From the NCBI GenBank assembly GCA_023425025.1, contig JAFADG010000023.1:1-30014 (forward strand): a stretch of DNA of 30,014 nt, given 5' to 3'. The translations under genes and the position numbers were made by a program. This DNA is from Bacillota bacterium (GTDB taxonomy: Bacteria > Bacillota > Clostridia > Christensenellales > Aristaeellaceae). Of this stretch, positions 1 through 7,839 are shown in pieces. The notes under the pieces are model-generated. The model was not told where the DNA came from, made no database searches, and was given only the letters and a program-made list of their open reading frames with translations. Each line of letters starts with the position of its first letter. Position 1 is the first letter of the stretch.

Positions 1-85
1 CTATAGCCCTTACTCTTGCGCTGCGAACGGCAAAAAAACTTGTCATTCGCTTCGCTCTACGGCTGAAAGCTAAAGCCTTTTACCC

Positions 86-157
86 CCACCAGCTCAACTG
101 GTGGATTCATAACGCTAAAGCTCCATAGCAATCCCCCGGCCTGTAAAGCCGGGGGAT
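86..157. repeat. Two adjacent hairpins, possible end of an IS200/IS605-type element
   Basis: A 7-bp stem (CCACCAG/CTGGTGG, 86-104, 5-base loop) lies 26 bases before a perfect 10-bp stem (ATCCCCCGGC/GCCGGGGGAT, 131-157, 7-base loop). Subterminal hairpins of this kind are typical of IS200/IS605 elements and their TnpB-only relatives. No transposase or TnpB reading frame is visible because the window begins here. The second stem is followed by only a short T-rich stretch, so it could equally be a terminator for a gene to the left. Nothing else is seen between 158 and 237. Confidence 0.35.
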
Positions 158-237
158 TTGCTTGTAGGGAAATCGCCGCATTCCAGTACCTTATATAAAT
201 TCATGTTTTCCTGGAGGGGTACGGGGAGATCCCTATC

Positions 238-1092
238 CTACTCTTCCCCCGCCAGGCGTTCCAAGGCCTGATAGAGGTGTTCCAGTTCTTCCGCGCTGTA
301 GTACTGCAAAACGATTTTGCCCCGTTTGGCGCTGCCGGAAAAGGTAGTGCGCACGCCCAGCACCTGACGCATGCGGCCTTCCAGCTCGGTCAGTTCCAGC
401 GGCAGGGGCCTTGCTGCAGGTTGGGGTCTGGGCAATTCTGACGCCTTGGCGGCCAGCTGCTCCAGCTGGCGGACGCTCAAGCCCGCCAGTACCGTCTGCC
501 GGGCCAGGTCGACCTGCCGGGCTTCGTCCTCCAGGCCCGCCAGCACCCGGGCATGGCCCGCGGAAAGGGTGCCCTTGCGCACCATTTCGGTAACTTCCTG
601 GGGCAGGCTCAACAGGCGCAGGCTGTTGGCAATGGCCGGCCGGCTCTTGCCCAGGCGCTTGGCGGCGGCTTCCTGGGTGTAGCCGCACTGCTGCATCAAG
701 GCCTTGATGGCGGCCGCCTCTTCCATGGGGTTCAGGTCCTCGCGCTGGAGGTTTTCAATCAGCGCCGCCTCCATCTGCTGGCGGCGGTCCATGTCCTTTA
801 CAATGCAGGGAATGGTCGCAAGCCCCGCCAGCCGCGCGGCGCGCCAGCGGCGCTCCCCGGCCACAATGCGGTAACGGCTGCCCGTTTCCACCACCAAAAT
901 GGGCTGCAGCACCCCGGCTTCCCGGATGCTTTGCGCCAGTTGGTTCAGGTTTTCCTCCGTAAAGGTACGCCGGGGCTGACCCTCATTGGGGTCGATGTCG
1001 CCGATGGCAATTTCCTTTACGGTGCTGCCCAGCACATCCTCGCCGATTGGCAACAACTCGTCCAGGCCGCGGCCCAAACCCATTTTTTTCAT
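238..1092 (-). CDS. parB: Chromosome partitioning protein ParB (Spo0J type)
   Basis: ParB is a CTP-dependent DNA clamp that loads at parS sites and works with ParA in origin segregation. The 284-aa protein has the usual N-terminal MGLGRGLDELLP signature. The CTP-binding motif GERRWRA is at residues 79-85, and the ENLQRxxLNPxEEA block is at 113-125. A helix-turn-helix spans about 139-163, followed by a C-terminal dimerisation tail. I placed the start at 1092 because AGGAAG lies 9 bases upstream; a longer frame to 1140 has no such site. It lies 89 bases downstream of parA in the same direction, presumably co-transcribed. No consensus 16-bp parS palindrome and no rsmG (gidB) neighbour was seen in the window. 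Confidence 0.95.
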   Translation of the reverse strand: MKKMGLGRGLDELLPIGEDVLGSTVKEIAIGDIDPNEGQPRRTFTEENLNQLAQSIREAGVLQPILVVETGSRYRIVAGERRWRAARLAGLATIPCIVKDMDRRQQMEAALIENLQREDLNPMEEAAAIKALMQQCGYTQEAAAKRLGKSRPAIANSLRLLSLPQEVTEMVRKGTLSAGHARVLAGLEDEARQVDLARQTVLAGLSVRQLEQLAAKASELPRPQPAARPLPLELTELEGRMRQVLGVRTTFSGSAKRGKIVLQYYSAEELEHLYQALERLAGEE

Positions 1093-1181
1093 GCAAACAC
1101 TTCCTGCCATATGGTATGCCGCAGGCGCGCCCCGCCGCAATTTATCGGAAACAGGGCAGGCCCCACGCCGGCATTAAGACA

Positions 1182-1946
1182 TTATTTGACCCCGTTGCGC
1201 TCCAGCACCTCTTTGGCCAAAGCCCGGTAGGCCTCGGCGCCGGCGCTGCGCCCGTCGTACAAATGAATGGGCAGCCCATGACTGGGCGCCTCGCCCAAGC
1301 GCACGTTGCGCGGAATGGTAACGGAATACACCTTGTTTTTAAAGCGGCGCTTCACCTGATCCACCACCTGCAGGCCAAGGTTGGTGCGCCCGTCCAGCAT
1401 GGTGAGCAGCACGCCTTCGATATCCAGCGCGGGGTTGATGGTGCGGTTCACACGGCTGATGGTATTCATCAGCGAGGTTACGCCTTCCAGGGCAAAATAC
1501 TCGCACTGGATGGGTACCAGCACACGGCCGGCGGCGGCCAAAGCGTTTACGGTCAAAAGGCCCAGGGAGGGAGGGCAATCGATCAGCACAAAATCATAGC
1601 GGGCGGCAACGGTCTTCAGCGCTTCCCGCAGGCGGTATTCCCGGCCGTCCACGTTCACCAGTTCCACTTCCGCCCCGGCCAGGCGGATATCAGCCGGCAG
1701 GAGGTCAAGGCCCTTGACGCGGGTTGCGGCAATGCAATCCTTGATGTCCGCATCCCCTACCAGCGCCTCATAAGCGCTCTTTCCGCCGGCCTTTTGCCCC
1801 AAGCCGCTGGTGGTGTTGCCCTGCGGGTCAAAATCCACTGCAAGCACCCTTTGGCCAAGCTCTGCCAGGCAGGCGGAAAGATTGACGGCCGTTGTGGTTT
1901 TGCCCACACCGCCCTTTTGATTTGTTACAGCTATAATCTTACCCAT
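1182..1946 (-). CDS. parA: Chromosome partitioning ATPase ParA (Soj)
   Basis: This is a Walker-type ATPase that binds DNA non-specifically in its ATP form and is stimulated by ParB to move or orient the origin. In Firmicutes Soj also modulates DnaA. The 254-aa protein opens with the deviant Walker A KGGVGKTT (residues 11-18). It continues with the FDPQGN block near 39-44 and the LIDCPPSLG Walker B region near 120-128. Its length is typical of Soj. The start at 1946 has a GAGAGG ribosome site and a near-consensus promoter directly upstream. The gene is first in a parA-parB operon. Confidence 0.96.
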   Translation of the reverse strand: MGKIIAVTNQKGGVGKTTTAVNLSACLAELGQRVLAVDFDPQGNTTSGLGQKAGGKSAYEALVGDADIKDCIAATRVKGLDLLPADIRLAGAEVELVNVDGREYRLREALKTVAARYDFVLIDCPPSLGLLTVNALAAAGRVLVPIQCEYFALEGVTSLMNTISRVNRTINPALDIEGVLLTMLDGRTNLGLQVVDQVKRRFKNKVYSVTIPRNVRLGEAPSHGLPIHLYDGRSAGAEAYRALAKEVLERNGVK

Positions 1947-1978
1947 GCATTTGTCCTCTCCGGGTCGAACCCTATCCT

Positions 1979-2007
1979 ATTGTAACGGTTTTTGTCTGCG
2001 TTGTAAA
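1979..2007 (-). promoter_or_regulatory. Promoter of parA-parB
   Basis: Read on the minus strand, TTTACA (2002-2007) and TACAAT (1979-1984) are separated by exactly 17 bases, each one mismatch from the sigma-A consensus. Transcription would begin near 1972, about 25 bases before the parA start codon. Confidence 0.75.
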
Positions 2008-2167
2008 GCGCGTACCGGGTGGGAAGCGCCGGCCGGTTCTGCTTCGTACCAGCTTGCTTTGCCTGGGTTCGCCGCCCATGAAACCGTTCCATCCACCTAA
2101 AATTGGAATCAAGTTGTCACACATCCTCATCTTTACAGATAATTGGCGCAGAAGCATAACCATACCA

Positions 2168-2203
2168 TTGGAGCATCGGCCAGGCAATGGCTGTATGCTC
2201 CAA
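2168..2203. other. Inverted repeat in the parA-osmC intergenic gap
   Basis: A perfect 9-bp inverted repeat, TTGGAGCAT (2168-2176) and ATGCTCCAA (2195-2203), surrounds an 18-base loop. It lies just before the glycosidase remnant. Its role is unknown; it may be part of the lost gene's leader. Apart from this and the remnant, the gap from 2008 to 2636 shows no convincing gene. Overlapping frames of 60-85 codons lack ribosome sites and family resemblance. Confidence 0.3.
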
Positions 2204-2219
2204 ATGTCATCTTTTGTAA

Positions 2220-2539
2220 GGAGTCGCACCTTATTTACCCCAAAGCGACGCTTATCTGCCTGATCAATCGGGATATCTGGCCTGCACGATCAGTGTGCAG
2301 ATCAAGACCATATGCGCATATAGGTCCACAGTACAGCCCGCCTATATTCAAATCGCCGATCCCAGCCAAATGCGCATCCATCTGACATGGCCATGCCCAT
2401 CGAAATACACCATCCGGGCCGATATGCTGGCCGAGCGGGTGAAAGGCGTATTAGCCATCAACGTCGACTATTTTGTGTATCATTCCAGCTGATCGTTGAT
2501 GACAAGAACGATTCCGCCATAATTTCCCTCACCACGTAA
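2220..2539 (+). pseudogene. Remnant of a phosphodiester glycosidase (NAGPA-domain) gene
   Basis: The frame running from 2220 to 2492 reads ...ISVQI...AYIQIADPSQMRI...RADMLAERVKGVLAINVDYF. This matches the layout of the PF09992 phosphodiester glycosidase domain, where a VADIxIxDPSQLRTA block precedes a conserved AxNGDYF motif. Here the glycine of NGD is replaced by valine. After a stop at about 2490-2492, the +1-shifted frame gives LIVDDKNDSAIISL (2489-2536), which resembles the family's later VLIIDxxGDFHI block. The intervening RQG region and the rest of the domain are missing. There is no start codon with a ribosome site. I read this as a decayed fragment with an internal deletion and frameshift. 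Recognition is from motif memory only. Confidence 0.5.
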
Positions 2540-2636
2540 ATATCCGGATATCCGATGGCGCAATAGTAGATATCATATGTAACCCCGGACAGGCCGATCT
2601 GTTTTCATGGCCCTAAGCAGCACCTGCTGCACACAA

Positions 2637-2681
2637 GAAAAGCACCCTGCCTTTCCATCAAACAGATGGTTAAGACAGGGT
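2637..2681 (-). terminator. Terminator of the OsmC-like gene
   Basis: A long imperfect hairpin (2644-2681) has arms ACCCTGCCTTTCCATC and GATGGTTAAGACAGGGT with a 5-base loop. On the minus strand it is followed by GCTTTTC, directly downstream of the stop codon at 2690. Confidence 0.6.
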
Positions 2682-2689
2682 ATCCTTAT

Positions 2690-3151
2690 CTAGCTGTCCG
2701 GGCCGCAAGGCCATTCGGCCTGTTCTTCCTTATACGTTACGGCAATCTCCACATTGTTCTTGATGGCCAGCCATACCGGTGAAACGCCTGATGCAAGGGA
2801 TATCGCCTTTTGCACATCCGCAACCGGTATCGCCGCATTACCAAGCGGGATTTCAGCGCTGATTTTCTCCAAGGAGATGGAGTTTTTCCGACGTATACCC
2901 TCAGCCCGCATTTTATACGCAGTCACCGTATGCCCCATCCTGCGCAAATGGAATACGATGGCCGTGCCGACGCACCCTGCAAAGCTTGTGAGCAGCAGCT
3001 CCAACCCTAAAAACCCATCGCCGTCGCCTACCGGCGGCACATAGTCGAAGGTGATCTCCTTCTCAGGTCGCAGATTGGTGATGGCCAGGAATTTGACCTT
3101 GTCGTTAACTAGGCAGATATTGACAAACAGCTTCGCCGCCCACAAAATCAT
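2690..3151 (-). CDS. OsmC/Ohr-family protein (one catalytic cysteine missing)
   Basis: OsmC/Ohr proteins are small homodimers that reduce organic hydroperoxides with two conserved cysteines. The protein (153 aa from 3151) carries the family core GxLGLELLLTSFAGCVG near residues 47-63, with the first cysteine in FAGC. It also carries the C-terminal SPVWLAIKNNVEI block. The usual second cysteine (CPV) is serine here (GVSPV), so a classical two-cysteine peroxidase is unlikely. The start is uncertain. The ATG at 3151 sits one base after GGGAG, which is too close; a TTG at 3145 has better spacing. An ATG at 3156 in another frame reads 17 codons (MGDDFVGG...) before stopping near the same point, hinting at an N-terminal frameshift. 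Confidence 0.75.
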   Translation of the reverse strand: MILWAAKLFVNICLVNDKVKFLAITNLRPEKEITFDYVPPVGDGDGFLGLELLLTSFAGCVGTAIVFHLRRMGHTVTAYKMRAEGIRRKNSISLEKISAEIPLGNAAIPVADVQKAISLASGVSPVWLAIKNNVEIAVTYKEEQAEWPCGPDS

Positions 3152-3173
3152 CTCCCATGCGCTTTAGAAATAT

Positions 3174-3231
3174 GGGGATTCCAAAGGGGCTGTGTCCCTT
3201 TGGCGGGATCCCCAAGGGCAGCGCTCTTGGG
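3174..3231. repeat. Palindromic intergenic repeat at the 3' end of typA
   Basis: CCAAAGGG (3181-3188) pairs with CCCTTTGG (3196-3203). This pair is enclosed by GGGGAT and ATCCCC (3174-3179 and 3208-3213). A second hairpin, CCCAAG/CTTGGG (3211-3231), follows immediately and abuts the typA stop codon. Arrays of short hairpins of this style are abundant between genes in many gut Clostridia. It probably also serves as the typA transcript end. It shares the CCAAAGGG/CCCTTTGG core with the typA leader. Confidence 0.6.
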
Positions 3232-5046
<1,815 letters not shown>

Positions 5047-5090
5047 AAATACTTCCTTCCTAACAGTCGTAAGTGACGGCTCCGAAGGTT

Positions 5091-5145
5091 TCCAAAGGGC
5101 AATCGGAAAGCCCTTTGGTCGCTCCCGCAGGAGCGAAACCTCCAT
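5091..5145 (-). promoter_or_regulatory. Structured 5' leader of typA
   Basis: The ~120-base leader between the promoter and the typA start holds two hairpins. One is CCAAAGGGC/GCCCTTTGG (a 9-bp stem at about 5091-5117). The other is TCGCTCC/GGAGCGA (7 bp, about 5119-5136). Both can be closed by AGGTTT/AAACCT, which gives a three-way junction. The shared core with the repeat at 3174-3231 suggests an inserted palindromic repeat rather than a conserved riboswitch. A regulatory effect is possible but unproven. Confidence 0.4.
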
Positions 5146-5169
5146 CATGCAAGCCTTGCTATCAACATT

Positions 5170-5178
5170 ATTGTATCA
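5170..5178 (-). promoter_or_regulatory. Extended -10 promoter of typA
   Basis: On the minus strand TGATACAAT provides an extended -10 element (TG-N-TACAAT). No strong -35 is present 17 bases upstream. It lies between the prfC stop (5208) and the structured leader, so typA can be transcribed independently of prfC. Confidence 0.45.
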
Positions 5179-5207
5179 GCGGAACATAAAGCGCATCAGG
5201 TGCAGCC

Positions 5208-6830
5208 TCATGCATGCCTTGACGCCGTCTCCGCCAGCTTCAGCCCCGGATTGTTCTCCGTTGCCAGGCGCACGCTCCACTCGTTTTCAAACAGCAGCAC
5301 ATCCCGCTGCTGGCTGTCCTTGGCGCGGCCGCTGGTGGAGGTGAGTTTCAGCTCCTCCACAGGCTTGGGAGTTGCCGTCACCCAGCGCACATAGCGGAAG
5401 GCCAGGTTGTCCATCAAAATCTCCGCGCCATACTCGGCTTTCAGGCGGTAGGCCAGCACGTCAAACTGCAAAACGCCCACCACGCCCACCAGAAAATCCT
5501 CCCGGCCCAGCTCCGTACGCACAAAGGTCTGTATGGCGCCTTCCTGGCTCAACTGCGTGATGCCCTTGACAAACTGCTTGCGCTTCATGCTGTCCAGGGG
5601 ACGCACCCTGGCAAAGTGCTCCGGCGCAAACACGGGAATGTCCTCATAATGCAGCTTGCGGCCGATGGCCAGGGTATCGCCCAGGCCGAATAATCCGGGG
5701 TCGAACAAGCCAATGATATCGCCTGCCCAGGCCTCCTCCACCGCTTCCCGCTCGTCGGCCATGAACTGCTGGGGCTGCTTTAATTGAATCTCCTTATCGG
5801 TGCCGCTGTGCCACACCGTCATGCCCTTTTCAAACGCGCCGCTGACCACCCGCAAAAACGCCAGCCTATCGCGGTGGGCGGGGTTCATGTTGGCCTGAAT
5901 TTTGAATATGAAGCCCGAAAACTGCGGATTCTCCGGCTCGATCTCCCCCAGGTCGCTCTTGCGGGAAAGAGGCGGCGGCGTGAACTGCAGGAACCGCTTC
6001 AAAAACGGCTCCACACCGAAGTTGGTGATGGCCGAACCAAAGAACAGCGGCGTCAATTGCCCCTGGCGCACGGCCTCCAAATCAAATGGATCGCCGGCTA
6101 CATCCAACAGCTCGATTTCATCCTTTAGCCGTTTGATATAATGGCCTTGAAGAATATTATCCAACTCAGGGTCTGACATCTCGAGTTCGGTCTTTTCCAC
6201 CTTGGTCTTGCCATGGTCGCCGCCGGTGTACAGCTCGATGATCTCGCTGTCCCTATGGTATACACCCTGGAAATCGCCGTCCACGCCAATGGGCCAGTTG
6301 ATGGGGCAGGAACGGATGCCCAGCACCTGCTCCAATTCCTCCATCAGGGCAAACGGGTCCTTGGCGGCCCGGTCCATTTTGTTCACGAAGGTAAATATGG
6401 GAATATTGCGAAGCCGGCAGACCTTGAACAGTTTAATGGTCTGCTCTTCCACACCCTTGGCCGCGTCAATCAGCATCACCGCCGCGTCGGCCGCCACCAG
6501 CACGCGGTAGGTATCCTCGCTGAAATCCTGGTGGCCGGGCGTGTCAAGTATGTTGATGCGAAAGCCGTCAAACTCAAACTGCATGGCGCTGGAGGTAACG
6601 GAAATGCCGCGCTGCTTTTCGATCTCCATCCAGTCGGAGGTGGCGTGGCGCTCGGCTTTGCGAGCTTTGACGCTGCCAGCCTGGCGGATGGCGCCGCCAT
6701 ATAGCAGCAGCTTTTCCGTCAGCGTGGTCTTGCCCGCGTCGGGGTGGCTGATAATGGCAAAGGTACGGCGCTTTGATACCTGCTCGTGCAGCGTCGCCTG
6801 AAATTCTGCGGTGCCGGGACTGGACAGCAT
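5208..6830 (-). CDS. prfC: Peptide chain release factor 3
   Basis: RF3 is the GTPase that recycles class I release factors RF1 and RF2 from the terminated ribosome. The 540-aa protein has G1 SHPDAGKT (28-35), the RF3-typical RGISVTSSAMQF switch region (74-85), G3 DTPGH (96-100) and G4 NKMD (150-153). These are followed by domain 2 and the RF3 C-terminal domain with GVVGVLQFDVLAYRL. The start at 6830 has GGGAGG with good spacing; the frame extends to 6863 without support. Its distribution in Clostridia is patchy. It sits beside typA in the same direction but with a separate promoter. Confidence 0.95.
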   Translation of the reverse strand: MLSSPGTAEFQATLHEQVSKRRTFAIISHPDAGKTTLTEKLLLYGGAIRQAGSVKARKAERHATSDWMEIEKQRGISVTSSAMQFEFDGFRINILDTPGHQDFSEDTYRVLVAADAAVMLIDAAKGVEEQTIKLFKVCRLRNIPIFTFVNKMDRAAKDPFALMEELEQVLGIRSCPINWPIGVDGDFQGVYHRDSEIIELYTGGDHGKTKVEKTELEMSDPELDNILQGHYIKRLKDEIELLDVAGDPFDLEAVRQGQLTPLFFGSAITNFGVEPFLKRFLQFTPPPLSRKSDLGEIEPENPQFSGFIFKIQANMNPAHRDRLAFLRVVSGAFEKGMTVWHSGTDKEIQLKQPQQFMADEREAVEEAWAGDIIGLFDPGLFGLGDTLAIGRKLHYEDIPVFAPEHFARVRPLDSMKRKQFVKGITQLSQEGAIQTFVRTELGREDFLVGVVGVLQFDVLAYRLKAEYGAEILMDNLAFRYVRWVTATPKPVEELKLTSTSGRAKDSQQRDVLLFENEWSVRLATENNPGLKLAETASRHA

Positions 6831-6869
6831 GCGTGTTCCTCCCTTGGGTAATGTGAAAACCAATTTGTT

Positions 6870-6898
6870 ATTTTATCATAGAAAGAGCCATGGCGCAA
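6870..6898 (-). promoter_or_regulatory. Promoter of prfC
   Basis: On the minus strand TTGCGC (6893-6898) and TAAAAT (6870-6875) are spaced by 17 bases. The -10 differs from consensus by one base and the -35 is weak. Confidence 0.5.
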
Positions 6899-6944
6899 CT
6901 TTTTTGGCATTTGGTTTGTGTTTGATTGCGGGAAGGAGAGATTC

Positions 6945-7028
6945 ATGAAGAATTCTCCGGTTATCTCAATTGTTGCACTGGTTTGCTGGCCAATCCTCCG
7001 TCAGGCTTCACCTGACACCTCCTTTTGA
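6945..7028 (+). CDS. Possible small ORF cut short by a palindromic repeat
   Basis: An ATG at 6945 is preceded by a strong ribosome site (GGAAGGAGAG, 6931-6940) and opens a 27-codon frame with a hydrophobic start (MKNSPVISIVALVCW). The last 12 codons and the stop lie inside the palindromic repeat at 6991-7039. The strong translation signal with an abrupt end suggests either a leader peptide or a gene truncated by the repeat. No recognisable continuation lies beyond the repeat. Confidence 0.3.
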   Translation: MKNSPVISIVALVCWPILRQASPDTSF

Positions 7029-7039
7029 AAGGAGGATTG
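6991..7039. repeat. Nested palindromic repeat (REP/MITE-like)
   Basis: Outer arms CAATCCTCC (6991-6999) and GGAGGATTG (7031-7039) enclose GTCAGG-cttca-CCTGAC (7000-7016). A second possible stem, CCTCCTTT/AAAGGAGG (7018-7035), has a 2-base loop and competes with the outer arms. The architecture, a Y-shaped element with a CTTCA-type loop and a GGAGG-rich end, matches a repeat class I know to be common between genes in gut Clostridia. Confidence 0.65.
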
Positions 7040-7065
7040 CACACATCCCCTCAATAAGATAGAAT
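7037..7065 (+). promoter_or_regulatory. Candidate promoter of the methyltransferase gene
   Basis: TTGCAC (7037-7042) and TAGAAT (7060-7065) are separated by 17 bases, about 50 bases before the start codon. The first three bases of the -35 belong to the right arm of the palindromic repeat. Confidence 0.4.
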
Positions 7066-7115
7066 AAGCCTATCACCAAATCCAACAGCCTCAATCATGT
7101 ACCAAGGAGTGAACT

Positions 7116-7733
7116 ATGTCCGCGAATCAAAACGCCTATTGGGAACGCATTTACACAAAGGCGGCAATGCAGCTTCCGGTTTACGACGGTTGGCTTGACA
7201 AGTATATTCCGGCATTGAGGCAATGCCAAAAAATCGTGGATCTTGGCTGCGGGGTTGGCGTGAATACGCTGTATCTGCACAACCTGGACATCCAAACAAC
7301 CGCTTGTGACTTTTCACAATCGGCTTTGCATGAACTGCAAAGCAGGCTTCCCGATGCCCCTACGCTTTGCTTTGATATGACGAAGGGATTGCCCTTTTTG
7401 CCGGAAAGCACCGACGCGGTGATCGCCGATTTGAGCCTGCACTATTTCTCTGATGCGATGACAAAGCAGATCATAGCCGATATAAAAAGGATACTGCGTC
7501 CTGGCGGCATGCTCTTGTGCCGTGTCAACGCCTATGAAGATGGCTTTGATCCTTCCGCACATGAGAAAATTGAACAAGATTATTATGTCGTAAATGAATG
7601 CACGAAGCGCTTCTTCACACCGCAAACCTTGCGGAGCTACTTTTCCGGCTGGGAGATCATGCACGTGGAGGAGCAGAAAACAGAAAAATACGGTTTTGTG
7701 AAGCCTGCCATTTTGATTGAAATTAGAAAGTAG
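7116..7733 (+). CDS. Class I SAM-dependent methyltransferase
   Basis: The 205-aa protein has the class I methyltransferase fold signature. Motif I is VDLGCGVGVN (residues 41-50), an acidic residue ends strand 2 (TTACDFS), and the later LPESTDAVIADLSLHYFSD and LRPGGMLLCRVN blocks are motifs typical of the UbiE/Methyltransf_11 group. It is soluble with no signal peptide. The substrate cannot be read from sequence; small-molecule or toxic-compound methylation is as likely as a biosynthetic role. An AAGGAG site supports the start at 7116. It stands alone between a palindromic repeat and a shared terminator, convergent with the beta-mannosidase gene. Confidence 0.85.
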   Translation: MSANQNAYWERIYTKAAMQLPVYDGWLDKYIPALRQCQKIVDLGCGVGVNTLYLHNLDIQTTACDFSQSALHELQSRLPDAPTLCFDMTKGLPFLPESTDAVIADLSLHYFSDAMTKQIIADIKRILRPGGMLLCRVNAYEDGFDPSAHEKIEQDYYVVNECTKRFFTPQTLRSYFSGWEIMHVEEQKTEKYGFVKPAILIEIRK

Positions 7734-7773
7734 GCAGTGGATAGGGCCATTGCGCAATATCAAACCGCCGCAC

Positions 7774-7813
7774 AAAAAAGGCTGAGGAAGTTGCTTTCCC
7801 CAGCCTTTTCATT
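7774..7813. terminator. Bidirectional terminator between the methyltransferase and beta-mannosidase genes
   Basis: AAAAGGCTGAGGAAG and CTTTCCCCAGCCTTTT form a long stem with a 3-base loop. It is flanked by A and T tracts on both sides, as expected for two convergent genes. Confidence 0.75.
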
Positions 7814-7839
7814 TGGATGATCGGCCTGTGAATTTTCCT

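Noticed and set aside
553..1985. Long plus-strand frames of 225 and 312 codons opposite parB and parA
   Set aside because: They are antisense to clearly recognised genes, have no ribosome sites and read as low-complexity translations caused by high GC codon use.
2310..2321. 12-bp perfect palindrome ATATGCGCATAT
   Set aside because: It lies within the coding frame of the glycosidase remnant, and a single short palindrome of this kind is expected by chance in 30 kb.
1972..2385. Short frames (80-85 codons) in the parA-osmC gap
   Set aside because: They lack ribosome sites and family resemblance, and one overlaps the parA promoter. Only the glycosidase remnant is supported.
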